A stretch of 64,000 nucleotides of DNA from Litsea cubeba. Taxonomy: Eukaryota > Streptophyta > Magnoliopsida > Laurales > Lauraceae. The position numbers were made by a program, and so were the translations under genes. Position 1 is the stretch's first letter, and each line of letters starts with the position of its first letter. Location of the stretch: the NCBI GenBank assembly GCA_012931725.1, contig CM022950.1, positions 58,630,491 to 58,694,490 on the forward strand. Direction: 5' to 3'. Below the pieces are notes generated by a model, which saw only the letters and a list, made by a program, of their open reading frames with translations, was not told where the DNA came from and searched no databases. Shown here in pieces: positions 23,264 to 31,388 of the stretch.

Positions 23264-24591
23264 GAGTGCGGGAGTGCGGCGACGCTCGCCGGAGCGCCCA
23301 AGGGAGGGGTCCCCGCCTAGAAAGAAGTCCAAGGCTGGGGAGAAGGACTCGGGGGCTGAACAGCCTCCGAAGAATAAGGCCCCTGCGCGGGCCCCCGGAG
23401 CCAAGACTCCTATTGAGAAGAGCGCGCAGGTCAGCAAGCCGACCGGTGGAGCGACCCGCGAGCTGACGATCTCGGTGGGGCAAGGGTCTGGATCGGCCTC
23501 CGGACCCCGGAGTGCCCCAGCGCCATGGAGGCCGAGGATGGAGACTCAGCCCGGTGAGCCTCTGAATGTCGAGGACCGGCTGTTGGGGAATGCCGAGGTG
23601 GATCGGAGCTCTCGCCAAGGTCTGTGCTCTGCCAAGAGACATGGAGACGCACGAGAGGTTCGACGATGAGAGCCTGATGGTCTCGGCGATCCAGGCTAAT
23701 CTTCTGGTAAGTGTTTGCAACGCTTTTCTTCATTCTTCAAGTGTCTTGGTCGAACCTGACCCTCTGTTTCCATTTGCAGAACGTGCAGAGGCTCCTGACC
23801 TTGGTGGGAAGGAGCGATAAGAACGCGACGCGGGTCACTCAGCTGGAGTCTGAGAGGGACAAGCTGAAGAGGGAGCTGGAAGAGTCGCGGAAAGGAATGG
23901 AGGGGATGAAGAAGGCCAGCGCTGAAGAGGCTGCTCGGCTGGCATCGGCTCTGGCTAATGTCGCCGAACTTACGTCGAAGGCCAATCATCTGAAAGGCGA
24001 GGTCTGGGCGAGGAACAAGAATACCGCCGAACTGGAGTCTGAGCTGGCCAGATTGAAGGCTGAATCTACTGCTGATGGGACGAGGCTGCGTGGGGAAGTG
24101 CTGGCTGGGCGCGCCGAAACGGCAAGGTTGAAGACGGCGAACGCCGAGCTGGAGAAGGAAAAGGCCTCTCTTCAGGCCGAGGCCCAGTCCGCCTTCCAGG
24201 ATGGGGTGGATCGAGCCACTGAGCTGTACGAGAAGCAGGTGGAGGAGATCACCGCCATCCTGTTCGAGGAAGGATACCTGGCCGCACTGAGACGTGCGGG
24301 GCTCCTGAGCCGAGCTCCGCTCCTGCAGCCGAAAGTGCCCCAGTTGGAGCTCCTGCAGTGGTTCCTGCTCCGGAAGATGCTCCAGCTGCCCCGGTCTTGA
24401 GCGGTGCCCCGGTTGCCAGTGATGCTTCTGCCGTACCTCGGGGTGAGGCCTCTTCTGCCCCTGGAGCAAATGAGGCTCTGGTCGAAGAATCTCCTGCCAA
24501 CGACGCTCCCAGCAAGGTCGCGGTTTCGGCCGAATCCACTGGTCCGGCAGATACGGTGATCGACCTAGTGGAGTCGCCGAAGCCACAGTAG
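23058..24591 (+). pseudogene. Antisense gene of the non-autonomous Tat element (coiled coil)
   Basis: On the + strand, opposite to gag, open frames run in order. A Ser/Ala/Pro-rich part (23058-23600) includes a PA repeat. The block KVCALPRDM...RFDDESLMVSAIQANLL ends at 23706. A GT-AG intron (23707-23779) follows. A long coiled coil (23780-24290) ends in FQDGVDRAT...YEKQ...GYLAAL, then an Ala/Pro-rich tail stops at 24591. One-base shifts lie near 23600 and near 24297 (G run), and a stop sits at 23055. The transposase_28-like N-terminal domain of the first element's antisense gene is absent. AATAAA at 24725 follows. Confidence 0.7.
23707..23779 (+). other. Intron in antisense gene
   Basis: CTG|GTAAGTGT opens and CCATTTGCAG|AAC closes a 73-nt phase-0 intron. 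The frame continues from LL into NVQRLLTLV. The position matches the intron in the first element. Confidence 0.78.
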
Positions 24592-24724
24592 CCGGGCTCC
24601 TCTTTATTTCTGTCTTTCTGTATGTAAGGTTTTTGCTTCATTTTCTGTTTTCAGCGGACTGCGATCCTCCTTTTTGTACTTTGCTTTCTGTTCTGTAACT
24701 TTTGTAACGAAGCTGTTTACAATG

Positions 24725-24730
24725 AATAAA
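24725..24730 (+). terminator. Poly(A) signal for antisense gene
   Basis: AATAAA lies 134 bp after the stop at 24591, in a T-rich 3' region. Confidence 0.5.
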
Positions 24731-25211
24731 AAGGAGGAGTTCTGTGATCACCCAAACTGTGTACAATGCTTTTGAGTTCTTTCTTACTTTCCTTGCACTG
24801 TTCTGGAACACTTGTGTTTTTGTGCTGCTTTTCTGTGTTTGAGTGATGGCACAGCTCTTTTCTTTTTTGAAGACTGACTTTGGCCGAAATGGCTGGCTTT
24901 GGCCGAAATGGCTGGCCTTGCGCCGAGGTGGATACATACCTTGGCCGAATTGCCTTGCGCCGGGGTAGATCCATCGTTCGGCTGGACTCGGCTAGGCGAG
25001 AGTGAGTGCGGCTATGGCCTTCTGAGGGGTGTATGAACCCGGATTTCAGGAATCTGACCTTGGCCGAAATGGCTGACCTTGGCCGAACTGCCTTGAGCCG
25101 AGGTGTGAGGGGTTTGTGAACCCGGACTTTAGGAAACGGCTGAGTGTAGGAACTCCAGACCATTCCCAGGGCGGTAAACCCTTGTAGAGTGGGATGAAAC
25201 CCTGATTTTAG

Positions 25212-25892
25212 GAATTCGGCCGAGTGTCCGAACTCGAGGCCTTTTCCAGGGCTGTTAACCCTTGTAGATGGGTGAAGACCCTGAGTTTAGGAATTCGGCC
25301 GAGTGTCCGAACTCGAGGCCTTTTCCAGGGCTGTTAACCCTTGTAGATGGGTGAAGACCCTGAGTTTAGGAATTGGCCGAGTGTCCGAACTCGAGGCCTT
25401 TTCCAGGGCTGTTAACCCTTGTAGATGGGTGAAGACCCTGAGTTTAGGAATCGGCCGAGTGTCCGAACTCGAGGCCTTTTCCAGGGCTGTTAACCCTTGT
25501 AGATGGGTGAAGACCCTGAGTTTAGGAATCGGCCGAGTGTCCGAACTCGAGGCCTTTTCCAGGGCTGTTAACCCTTGTAGATGGGTGAAGACCCTGAGTT
25601 TAGGAATTGGCCGAGTGTCCGAACTCGAGGCCTTTTCCAGGGCTGTTAACCCTTGTAGATGGGTGAAGACCCTGAGTTTAGGAATCGGCCGAGTGTCCGA
25701 ACTCGAGGCCTTTTCCAGGGCTGTTAACCTTTGTAGATGGGTGAAGACCCTGAGTTTAGGAATTGGCCGAGTGTCCGAACTCGAGGCCTTTTCCAGGGCT
25801 GTTAACCCTTGTAGATGGGTGAAGACCCTGAGTTTAGGAATCGGCCGAGTGTCCGAACTCGAGGCCTTTTCCAGGGCTGTTAACCCTTGTAG
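25212..25892. repeat. Minisatellite A: 78-bp unit, 9 clear copies
   Basis: Core CGAGTGTCCGAACTCGAGG starts at 25221, 25300, 25378, 25456, 25534, 25612, 25690, 25768 and 25846: steps of 79 then exactly 78. Copies differ mainly at AATTGG/AATCGG. Degenerate copies extend left to ~25030. Because 78 is 26 codons and the unit lacks stops in one frame on each strand, long ORFs appear on both strands. Confidence 0.97.
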
Positions 25893-26047
25893 CCGAAGTC
25901 GATCAAAGAGAGATGACAGATTGCCCTTGGCCGAAATGGCTGGCTGCTGCTTGTGCCGAAGTGGAGTCGTCATTCCGCTGATCTCGGCTGTGGAAGCGTG
26001 AGCTCGGCAATGATCTTTGAGGGGTGTAAAAACCCAGACTTTAGGAA

Positions 26048-26613
26048 TCCGGCCGAGTGTCCGAACTCGAGGCCTTCTCCAGGGTCCAGGACCCGGAGCT
26101 TTAGGAAACGACCGAGTTTGGACTCGAGGCCTTTTCCAGGGCGGTAGACCCGGAGCTTTAGGAAACGACCGAGTGTGGACTCGAGGCCTTTTCCAGGGCG
26201 ATGGACCCGGACCTTTAGGAAACGACCGAGTCTGGACTCGAGGCCTTTTCCAGGGCGATGGACCCGGACCTTTAGGAAACGACCGAGCCTGGACTCGAGG
26301 CCTTTCCAGGGCGATGGACCCCGACCTTTAGGAAACGACCGAGTCTGGACTCGAGGCCTTTTCCAGGGCGTTGGACCTGGACCTTTAGGAAACGACCGAG
26401 CCTGGACTCGAGGCCTTTTCCAGGGCGATGGACCCTGACCTTTAGGAAACGACCGAGTCTGGACTCGAGGCCTTTTCCAGGGCGTTGGACCCGGACCTTT
26501 AGGAAACGACCGAGTGTGGACTCGAGGCCTTTTCCAGGGCGTTGGCCCCGGACCTTTAGGAAACGACCGAGTGTGGACTCGAGGCCTTTTCCAGGGCGTT
26601 GGACCCGGAGCTG
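26048..26613. repeat. Minisatellite B: 57-bp unit, about 10 copies
   Basis: Core GACTCGAGGCC starts at 26121, 26178, 26235, 26292, 26348, 26405, 26462, 26519 and 26576 (57-bp step, once 56), with a diverged copy at ~26065. The unit shares CTCGAGGCCTTTTCCAGGG and TTTAGGAA with minisatellite A and is 21 bp shorter. 57 is 19 codons. Confidence 0.96.
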
Positions 26614-26694
26614 TAGAAGTCATGCAAGGAGAGATGATACAGATTTGATGACAGGGCAAAAGACACTTTCATTGATCGGGACTTGCTACATCTT

Positions 26695-27050
26695 TTAGAA
26701 ACAGAATTTCGTCAGGCGGGACGCATTCCGCGATCTCGGCAGTGGCTTGCCCTGTCTGCGCTTGTAGGCTGACTTCGTTGCCCGTGAGATCACCCCGAAC
26801 GGGCCATGCCAGCTCGGGGCCGGCCTTCCTTCGGCTCTGTGCTCAGGGCGAGAAGGCCGATTTCTACAGGAATGACCGTTCCCATCTCGCAGGCCAGAGG
26901 GTGTTGCCGAGGTGAGAGGCTGTCCAGTCTCAGTTACTTCTGGCTCGTGTCCTGTGCCTGTCGGCGTCGTGTCAGGCGGGGTCGGGGCCGAGTTGGGCGA
27001 GACGATGTCGAAGTCCGCCAGAATATGGGCTTTGATCGCAGTTCGGCCGC
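26695..27050 (-). pseudogene. Pol remnant: RNase H scrap fused to integrase C-terminus
   Basis: On the - strand, AIKAHILADF (27021-27046) matches the end of the RT-linked RNase H, as at 505-535 in the first element. About 200 bp later come WHGPFGVIS (~26822-26787) and a GKPLPRS...F ending with a stop at 26695-26697, the integrase tail. Everything between is missing, so at least two internal deletions removed protease/RT and integrase. Confidence 0.7.
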
Positions 27051-27090
27051 GGCGAGCTTTTTCTGGGTGCCAGCCTGAGCTCGACGTCCG

Positions 27091-27561
27091 TCACCTTCTC
27101 CTTGTGCGATGCGAGCGTCCGCGAGACGAGGGAGAGGGAATCGAGGATGCCAGGTGGATCACGTTAATGATTTTTTCGGAGTCCTCGCTGTCTGGGTCCC
27201 GGGCCGCGCTCTGGTGAACTCGGCCCCCGCTGCCGCCGGCATCTTCTGTCTTGACGAACTCTGGGAGGTGGCCTTCGCCGGCGAGTCTCTCCAGGTACCA
27301 CTTCAGAGAGTGGCACTCCTCGGTCTTGTGTCCTTTACCTTTGTGGTAGGAACAGTAGAGCTTGCTTCGATCGCCGTTAGTGGGCTCATTTCTCAAGGGC
27401 TGAGGCCACTCGAAGAATGGCTTACCTTTATTTTGTTCAGGATCTGGTGTATCGGCTCTCTGAAGACGACGTTGATGCCTTGATAGGCGCCGGTGGGAGG
27501 CCTTGACCTGCTGGTGCCCCCAGACCTGGGTGGTGTGGGCACCGCCGAACTGGCGTCCCAA
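27091..27561 (-). pseudogene. Gag C-terminal fragment with zinc knuckle
   Basis: This 156-residue ORF holds FFEWPQPLRN and a CX2HX4HX4C knuckle (C70, H73, H78, C83; 27313-27354) followed by LKWYLERLAGEGHL, typical of Tat gag. The stretch IINVIHLASS near residue 131 marks the usual gag/protease border. Between this and the N-terminal piece (27562-27854) the frame is broken but gag-like (AAMAELIAIE). The capsid core is deleted. Confidence 0.75.
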
Positions 27562-27854
27562 GCCTGCTTGGGCTCCTGCTTCTGGAAGGGCTTCCCGCCC
27601 CTCTGCCGAGGCTGGTTGTCCTCCTCTAGGGTCTGGGCTCTGGGCTTTCGCTTGGAGTGGTTCGGGGTTCGATGGCTATGAGCTCGGCCATCGCGGCTAT
27701 GGTGACTTCGGCTGTTGCTCGAGCCTTCGTCATGAATCTGGCTCCGTTTAGGGTCCAGATGATTTCCGAGGTCCTCGCGGGGAGGCTGGGCTGCCCTGCT
27801 GGGGGCGTTCCTCTTTTTCCCTTGAGGCTCGGAGGCCTGCCTTAAGGAGGCAGT

Positions 27855-28247
27855 TTATGCTGCCCTCGGCTGCTGCTGGAGCTGCTGGAGCTCGCGAATC
27901 AGCTGCTCTTGCTTCTGGAGGAGAGAAGTTTGGGCTTCGACATCAACTCCAGCAGCATGAGGTTGAACGTGGCGCGTCTCACCTACGGCCACGGCTTTGT
28001 CCTTCCGAGGACTCTCATGCCGACGCTCATCGCGCCTGGGTGGCATGATTTCTTCTGCTGAGATCGAGGCCTCGAGTCCCTCTTGGAGTGGGAACTCGAC
28101 GAAGAGCTGAGATCCTAAGCGGCCCTCGCCTGCAGACGTGCCGTGCACCGTGCGGGAGCGCCCTTGAGGAGGGATGACCGTCGACGGTGGTGGCAGCTCG
28201 AGCGCTGCTCTCGAGGACTTTACGCCCTTCCTAGCTTTCGGAGGCAT
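27855..28247 (-). pseudogene. Gag N-terminal fragment
   Basis: A 130-residue ORF starts MPPKARKGVKSS just inside the primer-binding site, where gag should begin. It is basic and polar with a Gln-rich end (QKQEQLIRELQQLQQQ). The central capsid-like gag domain is not visible before the stop at 27855, so the protein is cut short. Confidence 0.65.
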
Positions 28248-28307
28248 GGCTTCTGAGAGATTGAGGTTAAGAAGGTTGGTAAGGTTGGGAAGGTTGGGAT
28301 ATTACCC

Positions 28308-28324
28308 TCCCACAGACGGCGCCA
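28308..28324 (-). other. Primer-binding site
   Basis: The - strand reads TGGCGCCGTCTGTGGGA two bases from the LTR end, the form usual for Tat elements. Its first nine bases would pair with a tRNA 3' end ACGGCGCCA (as in tRNA-Asp); the tRNA identity is inferred. Confidence 0.82.
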
Positions 28325-28326
28325 AT

Positions 28327-29213
28327 TGTAGGTGCAGAAAATAATGACCCACAATAAGGAGGGAGCCTTAGAGGACTTATCCGATGATGATGATGACTGG
28401 GTGCCGTCCGAAAGCCTGAAAGGGAAGAGCAAACGGTCAGAGGACCCTGGCCTGGGCGGCGCAAGGCTCTCCGATGCCAAAGTCAGTGAATGAACTGGAA
28501 CAATGGAAGGAGAGGAAGAAGAGAGACAGAGTAACGGCTCTGTGTATGAAATTGTGCGTACCTTTGATGGTGATTTGAGCCTCTATTTATAGAGTTTGGG
28601 ACGTATCTTTGGGAGATATCGTGGTGTGGGTCTCATGATTCGACTGGGAAGTCATGATCAGCCCACGTTGCCATAAATGCGGTCCAATCCAGCCCACTCT
28701 GCATTAAATGCGCGTCGGATCAGCCCACGTTGCATTTAATGCGCGTCTTGTTGGGCCAGATCGTGTTGGACGCCTTTGGCGGTAGGGGATCGTGGGATCT
28801 GCCCTCGGGCCTTGCCCTGATGTGGCCTCAGCCGCTGGATGCCGCCCTGTCAGGATTATGGCGAAGATTGTGAGCGGCTGGATGTCGTGTCTGTCCCACT
28901 AGCTCGTGCCCCTATCCCTCCACGTGCCTGGTGACGTGGGGGATGAGGGGCGTGAGTGGAGACTCTTTCTGGCTTCGGCTTCCATCCCGGCTTCTTCAGC
29001 CGAGGTGGAGCTTTCTGCCGAGATGGCATCCGGGGTGGCCCAGCTCGGCGCTAGTGGCCCGGAGCCGCCCGACTTCGGCCGGACCTCCTGCCCTGGTAGC
29101 CGGGGTGAGCTTGGTGCCACGTGGATGGCACGCGGATAGCACGTGAGAGTGCTTAGCGTCATCTGATGGCTGTGATTAGCGTAATCCTGTGGTTCTGGAA
29201 ATCTCCCCACACA
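28327..29213 (-). repeat. 5' LTR of the non-autonomous Tat element
   Basis: On the - strand it reads TGTGTGGGGAGATTTCC ... GCACCTACA. TATAAATA on the - strand occupies 28584-28591. Confidence 0.95.
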
Positions 29214-29218
29214 GATGG

Positions 29219-30131
29219 TTTATCTTTTTCTAATATAATGCAAACAAATCTCATCCTGGAAGTGAGGTTTTCCTGCACAGTCAAGATGACTTTTGTAAAC
29301 GTCATCTGCGCGCACCACTCGTGCTCATCAAATTGATCCGTCTGAATAGTCTCCTCCTTCGGGGTAAAGGTGGGTTTGGTACGTGTTTATCACGCATATA
29401 AGCGTCAACCAAAAGAGCCGGCGGGTAGATATACATAATTTGTAACAGACATGTGTTTGGAAGCAATTAAAATTATAAAATCTTACGTTCAAATCAAGTC
29501 AAAACTCATAAATTCTAACGAAATCAAAATTCCATATTGCAAAATACACCAAATAGGCCTTTACCATGATAATATGTCATGGCACTTCAGGTTTTTATCC
29601 TATCCATAATTTCTTTATCCACCAGATATTCCGGGTATCTGACCCTATTCATAATTTCTTTTTCTTTAGATTTTCTGAGAATCTAAAAGAGAAATCAACG
29701 TTCTATTTTAATCTATCATAAGTTCTCAATTTGGGTTTCAAAGGGCAGCAAAGAAATCATAAAATAAAAAGAAAAGATCTCATGTTTCCAAATTTTGAAA
29801 ATCCAAAAGTGTCCACATTTAGTCGACCAAATTCTTAAGTTCGATTCACTGAATTTTCCACAAAGTTCGTAAAATCTTCCCAGAGATTCTGCCAAATTTT
29901 TGACCGAGTTTCAATGTCCTAGCCATTTTAGACATTCTAAATGTGATTAACGGTTCAAGTTCTAAAATTCTAATTGTGGGAACAAAAAAAAAAAAGGGGG
30001 TTCCAAAGGTAAAACAGTTAACTTCCTAATTTCATCTTATGTCTGCTTTCTTGCATCGCTTGGATTTGCAAAGTCACACGGTGGTGGCAAAGTCACACGG
30101 TGGTGGTCTAGACTGTGGGAATAATTGGAAT
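29219..30131. other. AT-rich intergenic spacer
   Basis: No gene is seen here. A 19-bp unit CAAAGTCACACGGTGGTGG is repeated twice at 30069-30106. Confidence 0.55.
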
Positions 30132-30682
30132 TAAGGCCGTCAAAATGTCACACGACCCATTAACACGACACGAACCCACACAATATTAACAGGTTTGGGT
30201 GACCCCTTAATGGGTTTTGGTCGTTAATGGGTCGGACTCATTAACCCGCTAAATTAATGGGTAGTTAACGAAAAAACCCGGTAACCCATTACGACCCGAT
30301 ACAACCCGCCAAAAAGCCATGCTGCCGACTGTGCATCACATTATCATGCAAAAAATCAAAGTATGGGTGACATAACTTTTGTTCAGTGGAAGATGCACTT
30401 AATAAGAAGAGATACAACATTTACTTAGAAAATGGGCCTAGCCTCAAAATATAAAGTATGGCTCCATGATTTAGAAAAGAGATACTTTTTAAGTTTAATG
30501 AATATCTTTTTTCAAAATTAACGGGTTAACGTGTCGTATTCAGGTGACCCGTTAAATAAACAAATTGGGTCGTGTTTGATTTTTTTGACCCGTTTACTTA
30601 ATGGGTCGTGTTCGGGTTGAAGAATCAGAATTCGTTTGACCTGCAACCCGAATTCGTTAACACAACCCGTTTGACCGCACTA
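30132..30682. mobile_element. hAT-type MITE, 551 bp
   Basis: Ends are TAAGGCCGTCAAA and, inverted, TAGTGCGGTCAAAC. Flanks are ATTGGAAT and ATTGGAAA (7/8). Both subterminal parts are rich in AACCCG and CGGGTT motifs. Confidence 0.85.
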
Positions 30683-30998
30683 ATTGGAAACAGAGACTTA
30701 AGGAATTGTGTTACTGCCACTTTTCGCGCTCTACCAAATCTGGATTCTCAACGAAAGCATGAAAAATGATAGGGATTCCGCGAGACCGTCGCCAAATGTT
30801 GTAAATTTGTACAACAAGAGGATTTCGCTCTACAAATTTCCATTTCTGCAATAGGAACGTATTCTACAATCCTGCTCCGCACATAGAAAACAAAAATCCT
30901 CTTTAATAAAATCAAATTCAATTTACCTTTTTTTCGATTGAAAAAAGGGCTTGTAAGAAAAGATGAATGATTTAAGAGCTTATGGCCTTCACCATATT

Positions 30999-31004
30999 TG
31001 GGCC
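30999..31004 (+). promoter_or_regulatory. Site II-type TGGGCC motif in mL46 promoter
   Basis: TTGGGCCGAGCCCAGGG at ~30998 carries TGGGCC and its inverted partner, about 230 bp before the ATG. Site II elements (TGGGCY) are common in plant promoters of translation and mitochondrial genes. Confidence 0.5.
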
Positions 31005-31158
31005 GAGCCCAGGGCGGCCGAAGCCAACCGAGTCCAAGGGCGTAGGCCCTAGGCCCTCGGTGGAATATTTTAACTTGCATTTGCATATCTGGGGTTCCGT
31101 CAAAAAGATTTCACAACATTGCTTGCATTGCTACAGATAGAACCTCAACCTCAGTTGG

Positions 31159-31166
31159 TAGGGTTT
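31159..31166. promoter_or_regulatory. Telo-box in mL46 promoter/leader
   Basis: TAGGGTTT (AAACCCTA on the - strand) lies 67 bp before the ATG. Telo-boxes often accompany site II motifs in plant ribosomal protein genes. Confidence 0.55.
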
Positions 31167-31232
31167 AATGCAGAGGGTTTTCAGAAGTAGTTGAGGGAAT
31201 AACGAAAGAAATCCAAAGTTCTCACGCAGAAA

Positions 31233-31388
31233 ATGCAGGCGTCTACATCAATTGCTCGATCTTTGAAACGGAGAGGGTTTTGCACGTCTGCTGCTTCCGA
31301 AAAGATTGTAGCTGCTGTTCTCTTTTGAGCGATTGCCTGTTGTCATCCCCAAGATCGATCCCATTGTCTATGCATTCCAAGAATTCTC
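31233..31388 (+). CDS. MRPL46: MRPL46 exon 1 (presequence; one-base insertion)
   Basis: ATG at 31233 opens the presequence. After KIVAAVLF the frame meets TGA at 31326-31328; with three T instead of four it reads ERLPVVIPKIDPIVYAFQEF up to the donor at 31389 (TC|GTAATT). No alternative start opens the second frame, because stops precede it at 31262 and 31306. Confidence 0.9.

Larger units (their letters stand above)
21944..29213 (-). mobile_element. Non-autonomous Tat-lineage Ty3/Gypsy element, 7.3 kb, complete ends
   Basis: Two LTRs of 886 and 887 bp are flanked by a perfect 5-bp duplication GATGG (21939-21943, 29214-29218). The primer-binding site beside the right LTR and the polypurine tract beside the left LTR put it on the - strand. 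Gag is partial. Protease, RT and most of integrase are missing. An antisense gene (+ strand) and two minisatellite arrays fill the rest. The LTRs differ by about eight substitutions and one indel, so the insertion is recent. Movement would need proteins from a full relative. Confidence 0.95.

Noticed and set aside
23188..23466. Leu-rich ORF on the + strand
   Set aside because: Frame-shifted shadow of the Ala/Pro repeat in the antisense gene.
25212..26613. CRISPR-like array
   Set aside because: Units are contiguous with no unique spacers, and the genome is a plant's. These are minisatellites.
25287..26659. Long ORFs of ~230 codons on both strands over the minisatellite arrays
   Set aside because: They exist because the repeat units are multiples of three and lack stops. 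They overlap on opposite strands, lack a matching protein family and lie in the noncoding part of a retroelement.
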